From JAAYUD01 sp963676865 (GTDB taxonomy: Bacteria > Bacteroidota > Bacteroidia > Bacteroidales > Bacteroidaceae): a stretch of DNA of 64,000 nt. Of the stretch, positions 1-8,541 are shown piece after piece. Numbering within the stretch: position 1 is the stretch's first letter; the number at the start of each line of letters is the position of its first letter. The notes beneath the pieces are model-generated. The model was not told the DNA's origin. It worked only from the letters and a program-made list of their open reading frames with translations, and ran no database searches. The stretch is taken from NCBI GenBank assembly GCA_963676865.2, contig CAXXSS010000001.1, positions 1,674,001-1,738,000 on the forward strand, in the 5' to 3' direction. A program made the position numbers and the translations under genes.

Positions 1-531
1 TGCTTAGTGATGTGCTGTACGACTGATAAATTGGATAGTACATTGAAAACATTATCTAGTGCTCCGAACTTGATTATTACAGATTCGCAAGTATTTAAAA
101 CAGTTTATGAGCGAAAACCTGTCGAAAGCAAATTAACCTCTTTCTCTGTGCTTTTTGCTGCTTACAAGGGAGATATTGATTATTTTGTGAAAAGCGCCGC
201 TACTATCGGGCAATTGACTTCTAAGTCTCGGGTATTGATTGCTGAGGCTTGTAGTCATGCTCCACTCAATGAAGATATTGGTAGAATCAAGATTCCACGT
301 CTTTTAGCAGAAAAGATAGGAGATGGACTGCATATTGATATTACTGCAGGAAGTGATTTTCCTGAAGATTTGTCGAAATATGATTTGGTTATTCACTGTG
401 GAGCTTGTATGTTCAATAGGAAATTTATGTTGAGCCGTTTGGAACAGGCTCGTCGACAACATGTACCAATGACTAATTATGGCATTGCTCTTGCTTGGTT
501 AAATGGAATATTGGATAAGATAGAATTATAA
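1..531 (+). CDS. hydF: [FeFe]-hydrogenase maturation GTPase HydF, C-terminal part
   Basis: This is the 3' end of a gene whose reading frame is open to the first base of the window, so the N-terminal GTPase domain lies outside. What remains is the iron-sulfur-binding scaffold domain. It shows the HydF signature EACSHAP (a C-x-H pair) followed about 50 residues later by HCGACMFN (H-C-x-x-C), the ligands of the cluster on which the H-cluster precursor is assembled. HydF works with HydE and HydG in the cytoplasm to activate [FeFe]-hydrogenase, which implies a fermentative, hydrogen-evolving anaerobe. The GTG at position 7 is only the first start-like codon in the window, not the true start. The identification rests on the spacing of the cysteine and histidine ligands and is firm. 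Confidence 0.93.
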   Translation, partial: CLVMCCTTDKLDSTLKTLSSAPNLIITDSQVFKTVYERKPVESKLTSFSVLFAAYKGDIDYFVKSAATIGQLTSKSRVLIAEACSHAPLNEDIGRIKIPRLLAEKIGDGLHIDITAGSDFPEDLSKYDLVIHCGACMFNRKFMLSRLEQARRQHVPMTNYGIALAWLNGILDKIEL

Positions 532-602
532 GAAAATAATAAATTTTGCTTTTATAGTGTTTAGTGTTGTATTATCTTTGCTGCAACAAATTAAACGGCA
601 GT

Positions 603-1778
603 ATGTATAAGCATTATTTATTATTATTGATGGCTTTGATGGCAGGAACAGGTATTGTTCATGCACAAAAGCTCGAAAAGTCTTCTTCGAACAGTGAACT
701 TACGATGTTGGTAGGCACATATACCGAAGGTAGTACATCTAAAGGAGTTTATGTTTATCGTTTTAATCAAGAAACCGGAAAGGTGACGATGGTAAGTTCT
801 GTGCAAGCGGGCAATCCGTCTTTTGTAGTAGCAACGGATAACAATAAGTTTGCCTATTCGGTGAGTGAATATAACGATGGGAGGCAAAGTGCTATTGCCT
901 ATCGTTTGGATAAGGCTAAAGGGAAACTTGCTTTGATTAATTCGCAGACAACCGTTAACGAAGAGATTGGAGCGAAAAAAAGTAAGGATGCTAAAATGGA
1001 TGGATCCGATCCCTGCTTTATCATGACAAACGGCAAACAAGTAGTAACTGCCAATTATAGTGGTGGCGATATCAGTGTCTTTCCTATTGCTAAAGACGGT
1101 TCCCTTTCTCGGCAAAGTCAACATTTCTGTTTTAATGGCAATAACCAAGGAACTGTTTCGCATCTGCATTGCGTTCGGTTCACTCCTGATGGAAAATATC
1201 TTGTGGCCGATGACTTGGGTAATGATTGTATTTATCGTTTCGAGGTGAATAGTCGAGCTAATTATCTTAACAAACAACCTTTTCTTTCGCATGAGCTTAC
1301 TATATACAAGGGAGAGAAAGGTCGGGGACCTCGCCATATTGTCTTCAGTAAAAATGGTAGAAATGCGTACCTGATTAATGAGTTGGGAGATGTGGTTACC
1401 ACTTTCTCTTATACCGCAGGAAGATTAAAAGAGATTCAAGCGCTTGTTGCCTATGATGGTGGTGGACATGGCAGTGCCGATATTCATATTAGTCCCAATG
1501 GAAAGTTTTTGTATACCTCTCATCGCCTGAAGGATGATGGAGTAAGTATTTTCAAGATAAATCAAACAACGGGGATGTTGACCAAAGTTGGTTATCAACG
1601 AACCGGTATTCACCCCCGGAACTTCAATATTACTCCAAATGGTAAATACCTTCTGGTGGCTTGCCGCGACAGTAATGAGATTGAAGTCTTTTCTATTAAT
1701 AAGGAAAACGGTTTGCTAAGAGATACTTCTCAACGTATTAAATTGGATAAACCGGTATGTATACAGTTCCTGAAATAA
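603..1778 (+). CDS. Exported lactonase family beta-propeller protein (6-phosphogluconolactonase-like)
   Basis: A 391-residue seven-bladed beta-propeller protein of the YbhE/Pgl lactonase family. An upstream in-frame ATG at 564 exists, but the start at 603 gives a clean signal peptide (MYKHYLLLLMALMAG, cleavage near VHAQ), so export to the periplasm is likely. Family features are the opening MLVGTYTEGSTSKGVYVYRF blade, GDPCF/GTVSHLHCVRFTPDGKYL, GRGPRHIVFSKNGRNAYL and GIHPRNFNITPNGKYLLVA. E. coli Pgl hydrolyses 6-phosphogluconolactone in the cytoplasm. An exported member more likely acts on a sugar lactone or other lactone outside the cytoplasm, so the exact substrate is unknown. It stands alone between hydF and the convergent tpx gene and shares a two-way terminator with tpx. 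Confidence 0.85.
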   Translation: MYKHYLLLLMALMAGTGIVHAQKLEKSSSNSELTMLVGTYTEGSTSKGVYVYRFNQETGKVTMVSSVQAGNPSFVVATDNNKFAYSVSEYNDGRQSAIAYRLDKAKGKLALINSQTTVNEEIGAKKSKDAKMDGSDPCFIMTNGKQVVTANYSGGDISVFPIAKDGSLSRQSQHFCFNGNNQGTVSHLHCVRFTPDGKYLVADDLGNDCIYRFEVNSRANYLNKQPFLSHELTIYKGEKGRGPRHIVFSKNGRNAYLINELGDVVTTFSYTAGRLKEIQALVAYDGGGHGSADIHISPNGKFLYTSHRLKDDGVSIFKINQTTGMLTKVGYQRTGIHPRNFNITPNGKYLLVACRDSNEIEVFSINKENGLLRDTSQRIKLDKPVCIQFLK

Positions 1779-1835
1779 AAAAAGAGCGACGGTTTCATTA
1801 CAATTGAATGAATGAACCGTCGTTCTTTTATTTTA
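1779..1835. terminator. Bidirectional intrinsic terminator between the lactonase and tpx genes
   Basis: A strong inverted repeat runs from 1781-1799 (AAAGAGCGACGGTTTCATT) to 1811-1828 (AATGAACCGTCGTTCTTT) with an 11-base loop. It has A-runs on the left and T-runs on the right, so it can end transcription from both converging genes. Confidence 0.85.
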
Positions 1836-2339
1836 TTAATGCTTTAGTGCTAGTAGTGCCGACTGGTAATCGGGTTCTTGTGTGATATCAGGTACCAGTT
1901 CAGAGTAAATCACCTTTCTATCTGGCGAGATAACAACAACGGCACGGGCAAGTAATCCGCTCATGGGGCTGTCGAGAATAAGTACACCGTAGTCTTTTCC
2001 AAAAGTGGAACTAAAATGGAAATCGGACAGAGCGATTACATTTCTGATTCCTTCGGCAGAGCAAAAACGGCTTTGAGCGAAAGGCAAATCCTTTGAAATG
2101 CAGAGAACGGTGGTATCTTTCATCTCGGAAGCCATTTGGTTGAACTTTCTGACAGATGCCGAACAAACAGATGTATCAATACTCGGGAATATATTCAATA
2201 ACAAATATTTTCCACTTCCGTCGTTTAAATTGTATTTGCTTAAATCTCCTTTTGTTAAAGTGAAATTTGGAGCCAATGAGCCTTTCTGGATAAATTCTCC
2301 AAAGAGCTCTACATCATTTCCTTTTAATGCTGTTTTCAT
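1836..2339 (-). CDS. tpx: Thiol peroxidase (atypical 2-Cys peroxiredoxin)
   Basis: A 167-residue Tpx, the usual length for the family. It reduces lipid and hydrogen peroxides in the cytoplasm or periplasm using thioredoxin. The peroxidatic cysteine is C59 in DTSVCSASVRKF and the resolving cysteine is C93 in RFCSAEGIRN, matching the spacing that separates Tpx from other peroxiredoxins. The N-terminus has the expected KGSLAPNFTL. The start at 2339 is the only good candidate. It is followed downstream by a terminator shared with the convergent lactonase gene. An oxidative-stress role fits an anaerobe and fits the neighbouring ferritin-like fusion gene. Confidence 0.95.
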   Translation of the reverse strand: MKTALKGNDVELFGEFIQKGSLAPNFTLTKGDLSKYNLNDGSGKYLLLNIFPSIDTSVCSASVRKFNQMASEMKDTTVLCISKDLPFAQSRFCSAEGIRNVIALSDFHFSSTFGKDYGVLILDSPMSGLLARAVVVISPDRKVIYSELVPDITQEPDYQSALLALKH

Positions 2340-2399
2340 AATGTTGTTTTTTTTAATTGATGGTTAAATATAATATTCTTGATTTTACCAAGAACAATA

Positions 2400-3257
2400 T
2401 TAAGCATTTATTCCGGTAAATATTTTAAGCAGGTATCCCAGCGAGAAGCTAATGGCTGCGATAGAAAAACTGATAATAGCCATTTCGGCAAATCGCTTGT
2501 GAAAAGATTTGTCGCAAACGACTGCATAATAGAAATTAAATAGGGCAATGATCAGTATTGCTATAGTTAATGTCAGGATCAGAGCATAGATGGGGGTAGC
2601 AATAAAGGCAAAAGGTGAAATCAGGGCTATAACCGTAATAATGAATGCTAAGCCTGTATAGAGTGCTGATGTAATAGCCTGTGACATGCCGTTGCCTTCT
2701 GTCTTGTTCGACAAATATTCTGAAGCTCCCATGCTTAAAGCGCCCGCAATGGCCGTAATGCTGGCTGTGAGCGCTATCAATTTGGAGTTGCTCAATGCCA
2801 ACGTGAAACCGGCAAGAGCCCCCGTAAATTCTACCAAAGCATCGTTAAGTCCAAGAACAATAGAACCTATATACTTAAGGCGGCTTTCGTTGACTAACTT
2901 GATAAGTTGATCCTCGTGTTCATCTTCTTCTTTAGAGAAACTTATCAGTTCGGGATATTCTTTGTAGATAGTAGAGGTCAACTTTTCGTTGCGTTCTAAC
3001 ATCTTGAGCACAAAAGTAAGGCCAAATATCCACGCGGTGAATCGATAAAGCAGTACTTTCTTTTTGTTGGGCGAGATATCTAAGTCGGTATATTTTTTAA
3101 TATAAGCGGCATGGTTGAGTTCTACATGAGCCATTTCAACAAGAATTCTCCCATTCTCCGGATCTTTGGCTCTTTTGCCCAAGCTCAGATATATATCATA
3201 TCCATCCATTTCCTCTTGTTGAAACTTCTGGAATTGTTTTCTTGTTTTACTGTCCAT
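2400..3257 (-). CDS. Ferritin-like/VIT1 fusion membrane protein (MbfA-like iron or manganese transporter)
   Basis: A 285-residue fusion. Residues 1 to about 130 form a rubrerythrin/ferritin-like helical domain with carboxylate and histidine ligands (QQEEMDGYD, EMAHVELNHA, KEEDEHEDQL). The rest is a VIT1/CCC1 transporter domain with about five membrane segments, beginning GSIVLGLNDALVEFTGALAG and containing the family signature GALSMGASEYLS. Proteins with this order (MbfA-type) export iron, and the ferritin-like part is thought to sense or oxidise the metal. It may be co-transcribed upstream of tpx (60-bp gap containing a weak hairpin). The aguB gene ends 12 bp upstream on the same strand, so a shared transcript is possible. 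Metal specificity cannot be read from sequence. Confidence 0.85.
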   Translation of the reverse strand: MDSKTRKQFQKFQQEEMDGYDIYLSLGKRAKDPENGRILVEMAHVELNHAAYIKKYTDLDISPNKKKVLLYRFTAWIFGLTFVLKMLERNEKLTSTIYKEYPELISFSKEEDEHEDQLIKLVNESRLKYIGSIVLGLNDALVEFTGALAGFTLALSNSKLIALTASITAIAGALSMGASEYLSNKTEGNGMSQAITSALYTGLAFIITVIALISPFAFIATPIYALILTLTIAILIIALFNFYYAVVCDKSFHKRFAEMAIISFSIAAISFSLGYLLKIFTGINA

Positions 3258-3268
3258 CTCTTTATGTA

Positions 3269-4153
3269 TTATTGTGCAAATCTCTTGAGTATATCTGCAT
3301 ATTCGTCTATTCGTCGGTCACGCAAAAAAGGCCACCAACGTCGAACTTTTTCGGAACGTTCAAGGTCTACTTCGGTGATTATCGTTTCATTCTCTTTATT
3401 ACCGGCATGAGCCAGTAGTTCGCCTTGTGGACCGGCAATGAAACTATTACCCCAGAATTGTATGCCTTCTGTCGAATCGGGGAATGTGCTTTCCCATCCT
3501 ACGCGGTTGACAGATACAACCGGTATACCGTTTGCAACAGCATGAGAGCGTTGTATGGTTATCCATGCTTGAGTTTGCCTTTGTTGCTCTTCGGGGGTAT
3601 CGTGATTGTCCCATCCTATTGCAGTGGGGTAGATAAGCATATCTGCTCCTTTTAAAGCCATAATTCGTGCTGCTTCGGGATACCATTGATCCCAGCAAAC
3701 CATAACACCCAATCGGCCAATAGAAGTATTGATGGGTTCGAAACCTATATCGCCGGGTGTAAAATAGAACTTTTCGTAGTAGGCCGGATCATCAGGTATA
3801 TGCATTTTGCGATATTTGCCTGCTATATCTCCGTTACTCTCGAATACGACAGCCGTATTGTGATATAGCCCGGGGGCACGTTTTTCAAACAGTGACGTTA
3901 CCAGTACGATACCACATTCGGCAGCTAGCTTCGAGTAATAATCGCACGCATTGCCAGGTATTGGTTCTGCCAAATCAAAGCAATCGGGATTCTCCGTTTG
4001 GCAAAAGTAAAGAGTGTCGTGAAGTTCTTGCAAAACAACTAAGTCTGCTCCTTCTCGTGCACATTTTCTTATCTCTTCTGCAAGTCGGTTGCAATTTTCT
4101 TTCTTGCTTTCGACATTGTGCTGTTGAATGATACCTATTTTAATATTTTTCAT
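3269..4153 (-). CDS. aguB: N-carbamoylputrescine amidase
   Basis: A 294-residue nitrilase-superfamily enzyme that hydrolyses N-carbamoylputrescine to putrescine, CO2 and ammonia, the last step of the agmatine route to putrescine. The catalytic triad is visible as E43 (LQELHDTLYF), K116 (GKYRKMHIPDD) and C153 (VMVCWDQWYPEAAR). A longer frame reaches 4225, but the start at 4153 (MKNIKIGIIQ) matches the family. It also overlaps the aguA stop codon by an ATGA, a translational coupling arrangement. The pair therefore forms a two-gene unit, aguA then aguB. Confidence is high because the partner gene supplies the substrate. Confidence 0.95.
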   Translation of the reverse strand: MKNIKIGIIQQHNVESKKENCNRLAEEIRKCAREGADLVVLQELHDTLYFCQTENPDCFDLAEPIPGNACDYYSKLAAECGIVLVTSLFEKRAPGLYHNTAVVFESNGDIAGKYRKMHIPDDPAYYEKFYFTPGDIGFEPINTSIGRLGVMVCWDQWYPEAARIMALKGADMLIYPTAIGWDNHDTPEEQQRQTQAWITIQRSHAVANGIPVVSVNRVGWESTFPDSTEGIQFWGNSFIAGPQGELLAHAGNKENETIITEVDLERSEKVRRWWPFLRDRRIDEYADILKRFAQ

Positions 4154-5184
4154 AACAAGACTCCTTTTGGAAATTGCATCGTCACACAATGTAACGAGCC
4201 ATGTTGTTTGATTAATGCCCGACAATCTATTCCATAAATATCATAGTGAGGAAAAGCTTCTTGTAATACGCAACGTGCTTTTTCGTCATTATCCGGTTGA
4301 TGATATGTCGGGTAAAGAACTGCCTCGTTGATGACCAGAAAGTTGGCGTATGTCGCAGGTAGTCTGAGACCTTCCATATAGATAGGAGAAGGCAAGGGTA
4401 GAGGTAGTAGTCGGTACGTTCCATCTTCTGCCGTTTTGAATGCTTTGAGCTCTTGTTCCATCAGGTACAATTCTTCGTAATGTTCATCTTGTTTGTCATT
4501 ACATTGAACATAAGCAATTGTATCATTCAAACAAAAACGTGCCAGAGTGTCGATATGTCCGTCAGTATCATCTCCTTCCAAGTAACCGTGACGGAGCCAA
4601 AGAACTCTTTTGAGGTGGAAGGCAGAGATTAAATATTTTTCAATTTCTTCTTTGTCCATTTCTGCATTTCTATTGGGCGAAAGCAAACAATCTTCGGTGG
4701 TGAGTAATGTGCCTTTTCCATCGCTTTCAATACTTCCTCCTTCAAGAATAAAACCTCTCTTATTGATATATTTTCCATGAAGCAATCCCGATAGGCAGCT
4801 CTCTCGAGCAATTAAGTTATCTAAATCGGCAGGAAATTTAAGCCCCCACCCATTGAACATGAAATCTAATAAATATGTTTCACCTCCTTCGATTAACGAA
4901 ATAGCCCCGTGATCTCTAGCCCATGTGTCGTTGGTTGAACATTCCAGAAAACGGATTTGATCCATATCCAGTCCTGCGGCTTCCAATTGTTTTCGGGGTT
5001 CTTCTATATGTGGAGCTACAATAAGTAGATTCTCTCGTTCTGCGATATATCGTGCAATTTTCAAAAAACATTCCTGTACTTCGGTCAACATCCTTTTCCA
5101 ATCGGTGCCGGCATGAGGCCATGTAAGTTGTACTCCACTTTGTTCATACCATTCGGCGGGTAAGAAAGTTGTCATTTTATCCAT
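4150..5184 (-). CDS. aguA: Agmatine deiminase
   Basis: A 344-residue member of the peptidylarginine-deiminase-like guanidine-modifying superfamily. It converts agmatine to N-carbamoylputrescine and ammonia. The motifs are TWPHAGTDW near residue 20, WARDHG at 88-93, LRHGYLEGDDTDGHID near residue 200 and the C-terminal nucleophile C333 in HGSLHCVTMQFP. It heads the aguAB pair and its stop overlaps the aguB start by four bases. ATG codons at 5184 and 5175 are both possible starts. A Bacteroidetes -7 box lies about 30 bases upstream. Confidence 0.96.
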   Translation of the reverse strand: MDKMTTFLPAEWYEQSGVQLTWPHAGTDWKRMLTEVQECFLKIARYIAERENLLIVAPHIEEPRKQLEAAGLDMDQIRFLECSTNDTWARDHGAISLIEGGETYLLDFMFNGWGLKFPADLDNLIARESCLSGLLHGKYINKRGFILEGGSIESDGKGTLLTTEDCLLSPNRNAEMDKEEIEKYLISAFHLKRVLWLRHGYLEGDDTDGHIDTLARFCLNDTIAYVQCNDKQDEHYEELYLMEQELKAFKTAEDGTYRLLPLPLPSPIYMEGLRLPATYANFLVINEAVLYPTYHQPDNDEKARCVLQEAFPHYDIYGIDCRALIKQHGSLHCVTMQFPKGVLL

Positions 5185-5212
5185 CTCAGAAAGTTTTAGT
5201 CAATAACGAAAT

Positions 5213-5220
5213 CAAAGATA
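5213..5220 (-). promoter_or_regulatory. -7 promoter box for aguAB
   Basis: Read on the minus strand the sequence is TATCTTTG, a perfect match to the Bacteroidetes -7 consensus TAnnTTTG. It lies 29 bases upstream of the aguA start at 5184. No strong -33 TTTG was found at the usual spacing, so strength is uncertain. Confidence 0.6.
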
Positions 5221-5272
5221 CAGATAAAAACCGAAATGTATTTAAGTAATGCAGTAAAAAGTGACTCCCTTT

Positions 5273-5617
5273 TTATTTAAATACACCATTGATAGTCCCC
5301 TTAACTGTTTCGGCCTCTCTAGTAAGAGTACCTCCTAATTTTTTTAAAGAGTATTGTTTGATATAGCGTACTTTTAGTTCGTTATATTTTTTGTATTCAG
5401 AGTTGTTCAATGTTTTTTTGTACTTTTTCTTGAACTCCACTCGAAATGATTTGTATAAGGTGTTGAGTGAATCCCACTTGTCTGCTGGGATAGTTTTTGC
5501 CTTTTCAACGCTTACGACAAATGATTGAAAGCGAGCGATATATTGGCTGTTGTCGTTTTGAGCGTAAATTACGGTGGTGAAAAGTAATAGGATAAAAAGG
5601 GAACTGATTTTTTTCAT
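5273..5617 (-). CDS. Small exported protein of unknown function
   Basis: A 114-residue protein with a clear signal peptide (MKKISSLFILLLFTTVIYAQ, cut after the alanine). It has a charged, helix-rich mature part of about 95 residues with many lysines and tyrosines (FKKKYKKTLNNSEYKKYNELKVRY). I do not recognise a characterised family; small secreted proteins like this are common in Bacteroides. It is probably monocistronic: a -7 box TATTTTTG sits at 5648-5641 on the minus strand, 24 bases upstream of the start. Its upstream region also holds a dispersed sequence (about 5651-5676) seen again near 8415 and 13145. Confidence 0.6.
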   Translation of the reverse strand: MKKISSLFILLLFTTVIYAQNDNSQYIARFQSFVVSVEKAKTIPADKWDSLNTLYKSFRVEFKKKYKKTLNNSEYKKYNELKVRYIKQYSLKKLGGTLTREAETVKGTINGVFK

Positions 5618-5640
5618 TTTCTAGTCTTTTTAGTGGTTGG

Positions 5641-5676
5641 CAAAAATAATATTAATTCTTTGAGTTCGGGATAAGA
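5641..5676 (-). promoter_or_regulatory. Promoter region with a copy of a dispersed TTATCCCGAACTCAA repeat
   Basis: On the minus strand a -7 box TATTTTTG (5648-5641) precedes the small exported gene. Directly upstream of it is TTATCCCGAACTCAA followed by an AATTAATATTATT-like stretch. A close relative of the whole stretch of about 35 bases occurs at 13140-13172, and a weaker one at 8411-8437. Confidence 0.45.
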
Positions 5677-5898
5677 AATCGAAAGAAAGCGAGTTAATTT
5701 GTCTTAATGGCTTCATATTCGGTAAGTGCTTTAGGCTTGTTTTCAAAGAAACAGATCGCAGCAATGACTAAAATGGAACAAAACAAGAATCGTCATTATT
5801 CCACTCTCAGACATAACACGTAAGCGTCTCGGCGATTATGCCTTTTCCGTTTATCTCCCTCTCGTTACCTTTGCGGTGAATTAAAAATGAAATTAGAA

Positions 5899-6309
5899 AT
5901 GGTAAGATCAAAAACAGCAGAGATGCGATTCCGGCATGTATGGAAGATGTTCGGAAAGGAACTCACAGTGAATTATCATTGCAGTTTGTCAGAAATTGCA
6001 GCTAAAAACCGTACGGACTTGAATGGGATGCGCAGCTGGATGCTCGACCGTGGACATTCGGTATCCCAATTAAAGAAAGAGGTTCTCCATCGCTATTACG
6101 GCGGCTCCATACCCGACGTCAAGGAGGCGGGGCGGATGTTCACGCCGATAGTGGCGTCCGGTATTCCGAAAGCGGGGCCTTCACTACTGGGCATCCATAT
6201 CACCTTCAACAGCGGTACGAGCGTCACCGTCAAAGAGGCGACTCCCGAGGGTATAATGGGCCTGATCCTGAGTTACGAAAGAATGGAGGGCGAGTTATGT
6301 ACTCTTTGA
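5899..6309 (+). CDS. IS66 accessory protein, first ORF (copy A)
   Basis: A 136-residue accessory protein of IS66 elements, the counterpart of TnpA. It has a helix-turn-helix-like N-terminal half (SLSEIAAKNRTDLNGMRSWM). An ATG four codons upstream (5887) also exists here and in copy B, but copy C has ATA there, so the conserved start is 5899. The stop overlaps the next ORF by 13 bases, as is usual in IS66. Its exact role in transposition is unknown. The copy B homologue differs by isoleucine to serine in the segment SGIPKAGPS. Confidence 0.85.
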   Translation: MVRSKTAEMRFRHVWKMFGKELTVNYHCSLSEIAAKNRTDLNGMRSWMLDRGHSVSQLKKEVLHRYYGGSIPDVKEAGRMFTPIVASGIPKAGPSLLGIHITFNSGTSVTVKEATPEGIMGLILSYERMEGELCTL

Positions 6310-6647
6310 CGTCAAGCAACAAATATTACTTGTATCAAGGGTATGTCCGAATGAATCGGGGTATTGACGGACTTTACAAGATGATACGTTCTGAGATGAA
6401 GGAGCTCTCTCCCGTTTCGGGTGACGCGTTCATCTTCTTCGGAAAGAAAAGACAAAGCGTGAAGATACTCAAGTGGGACGGCGACGGTTTTTTGCTGTAT
6501 TACAAACGGCTTGAGGGCGGCAGTTTCGAAGTGCCCGTTTTCAACCCGCGTACGGGCAATTACGAGATCGGGTGGAACACACTCTCCTTTATTCTCAGCG
6601 GAGTATCGCTGAAGTCCGTAAGACTGCGAAAGCGTTTCCGAATATAG
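6297..6647 (+). CDS. IS66 Orf2 (TnpB-type) protein (copy A)
   Basis: A 116-residue protein of the IS66 Orf2 family, recognised by MNRGIDGLYKMIRSEM and DAFIFFGKKRQSVKILKWDGDGF. It is required for transposition in studied IS66 elements, but the mechanism is not known. It overlaps the preceding ORF by 13 bases, suggesting translational coupling. A second in-frame ATG at residue 18 corresponds to the usual family start. Confidence 0.92.
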   Translation: MYSLTSSNKYYLYQGYVRMNRGIDGLYKMIRSEMKELSPVSGDAFIFFGKKRQSVKILKWDGDGFLLYYKRLEGGSFEVPVFNPRTGNYEIGWNTLSFILSGVSLKSVRLRKRFRI

Positions 6648-6734
6648 CTGAAAGGTCCTGTTTATAGTAGATTAATCACAAAAAAAGTCGAGCTTTTCGT
6701 TTGATATTCCGGTGATTTTTGGTACCTTTGTACT

Positions 6735-8315
6735 ATGAGAAAGGATGAGATTGTCGAACTGTTGAAGCAGCAAATAGGCAGCTATAAAAAGCTGATTGAT
6801 GATTTACGCGAACAAGAGAAAAGACAATCCGAGCAAATCACGGAACTTATAGCAGAAGTGGCATCCCTGAGGGAGGCGCTTCTTCAGAAAGGTGAATCCC
6901 TGAGCAAACAGAAACGCGTCTGCAAGGGACTGGGCAAACTGATTGCCGTCACATCCGAGAAACAGCTCCCCCCGCCGGCACTTCTTACCGATGAGGAAAG
7001 ACGGCGGCAGGAAGAGGAAAGAAGCCTTCAGAGGAAGGGCCGGAAGAACAACGGGGCCAGACGTGACATGCACGCGGACATGGAGGTGGAAGAACACGAC
7101 GTCTACCCCGAGCAGGCGGAGTTCGACAGTAACAAGGCTCGGCCGTTGTCGGAGAAGCTGCGTATATCCATCCGTTACGAATGCGTGCCCATGCGGTTTA
7201 TCAAACATGTCTACAACATCCACTCTTATACACAAGACGGCCGCGTCTATACGGGCAAGACTCCCCCTTCGGCTTTCTTGAACTCCAATTACGACGCCTC
7301 CTTTATCGCCGGACTGATGGAGCTTCGCTACATACAATCCGTACCGATGGAACGAATCATCGGTTATTTTGAAAGCCATGGCTTCACTCTGAAAAAGCCT
7401 ACCGCCCATAAGCTGATCGAAAGAGCGTCCCTGTTGTTGGAGAATCTCTACAAGTGTACCAGGCAAACCGTTCTCCGGGATAATTATATCTCCGCCGATG
7501 AGACGTATTACAAAATACTCGTCAGGGAGAAGAACGGCAAGGGTCGCGGAGTCAGAAAAGGGTACCTGTGGGTAATCATCGGAATGAGGAGTAAGCTGTT
7601 GTATGTACTTTACCAAGACGGTTCCCGGTCGGAAGATGTGATTCTTCGAGAGTTGGAAGACTACAGGGGCGTCATACAGAGCGACGGCTACTCTCCCTAT
7701 CGGAAACTTCAAAAAGAAGGTTATCCCCATATCACGCGAATAGCCTGCCTGCAACACGTCAAACGGAAATTTATTGATTGCGGTGAGGACGAAGAGGCCG
7801 GAAAGATGGTGGGGTTGATCAATAAGCTGTATCACCGGGAGCACAAACATCGAATCGGAGAAAAGAACTGGACGGAAGAGAAGAATCGTAGATTCCGAAA
7901 CGAATATGCTCCTCCGGTCCTGGAAGAAATAAGGGCGCACCTCGATCGGATAGAATCAGGTCCCGGCCTGCTTCCCAAAAGCGAGCTATACGCGGCGGTC
8001 GTCTATATGAGAAATGAATGGGAGGCCATCGAGAACATCTTCAAGCACGGGGCGACAAGGCTGGACAATAATACGGTAGAGCGGATGAACCGTTACTTCT
8101 CTATATCAAGAAGGAACTCTCTGTTTTTCGGCAGCCATAAAGGGGCCGAAAGGGGAGCCATACTCTACACGCTGGCATTGTCATGTCGCATGAATGGAAT
8201 AAATCTGTTCCAATATCTCACCGATATCATCAACACGACAGCAGAGTGGCAACCCAACACGCCACTGGAAAAATATCGGGAACTACTTCCTGACAGATAC
8301 AAAAAAGACTCATAA
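6735..8315 (+). CDS. IS66-family transposase TnpC (copy A)
   Basis: A 526-residue DDE transposase. The first 60 residues form a leucine-rich coiled coil (KDEIVELLKQQ, LIDDLREQEKRQSEQITEL), followed by a basic linker and the catalytic domain. The likely acidic triad is D in ISADETYYK, D in VIQSDGYSPY and E in LDNNTVERMNRYF. The C-terminal SRRNSLFFGSHKGAERGA is typical of IS66. It differs from the copy C transposase at only about five positions, all in the first 140 residues. The gene is intact. Confidence 0.95.
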   Translation: MRKDEIVELLKQQIGSYKKLIDDLREQEKRQSEQITELIAEVASLREALLQKGESLSKQKRVCKGLGKLIAVTSEKQLPPPALLTDEERRRQEEERSLQRKGRKNNGARRDMHADMEVEEHDVYPEQAEFDSNKARPLSEKLRISIRYECVPMRFIKHVYNIHSYTQDGRVYTGKTPPSAFLNSNYDASFIAGLMELRYIQSVPMERIIGYFESHGFTLKKPTAHKLIERASLLLENLYKCTRQTVLRDNYISADETYYKILVREKNGKGRGVRKGYLWVIIGMRSKLLYVLYQDGSRSEDVILRELEDYRGVIQSDGYSPYRKLQKEGYPHITRIACLQHVKRKFIDCGEDEEAGKMVGLINKLYHREHKHRIGEKNWTEEKNRRFRNEYAPPVLEEIRAHLDRIESGPGLLPKSELYAAVVYMRNEWEAIENIFKHGATRLDNNTVERMNRYFSISRRNSLFFGSHKGAERGAILYTLALSCRMNGINLFQYLTDIINTTAEWQPNTPLEKYRELLPDRYKKDS

Positions 8316-8370
8316 ATAAAGAATTGTATTTTTTATTTTAAGAACAACGCATAATCGCCGAGACGCTTAC

Positions 8371-8462
8371 ATAACACTTTCCTATTTGAATAGCTGTTTT
8401 ACCTTTCTTTTTATGCCGAACTCAAGTATGAATTATTCAGGTGATGGTAGTTCTGCTGTTTT
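8371..8462. other. 92-bp island of host DNA between two IS66 copies
   Basis: This unique stretch separates IS66 copy A from copy B. It contains a diverged copy of the dispersed repeat (TTATGCCGAACTCAAG, 8411-8426) found at 5661 and 13142. No ORF is present. It shows that the two IS66 copies inserted independently. Confidence 0.6.
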
Positions 8463-8541
8463 GTAAGCGTCTCGGCGATTATGCCTTTTCCGTTTATCTC
8501 CCTCTCGTTACCTTTGCGGTGAATTAAAAATGAAATTAGAA

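Larger units (their letters stand above)
5820..8370 (+). mobile_element. IS66-family insertion sequence, copy A
   Basis: A 2551-bp element bounded by perfect 21-bp inverted repeats (starting GTAAGCGTCTCGGCG at 5820 and ending CGAGACGCTTAC at 8370). It carries the three IS66 genes in order on the plus strand. The flanking duplication is slightly irregular: CATAACAC at 5812-5819 recurs at 8370-8377, which borrows the last base of the right repeat, while a strict 5820-8370 element leaves only a 7-bp repeat (ATAACAC). A TAnnTTTG box (TACCTTTG, 5866-5873) lies inside the left end and can drive the first gene. The element is far richer in G and C than its neighbours. Confidence 0.95.

Noticed and set aside
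624..1337. 237-codon minus-strand ORF opposite the lactonase gene
   Set aside because: It is a shadow of the lactonase frame; no family match or ribosome-binding site.
6723..6730. TACCTTTG directly before tnpC in each IS66 copy
   Set aside because: The ATG starts 5 bases after the box, too close for a normal -7 promoter driving a full-length transposase; it would need a start inside the gene.
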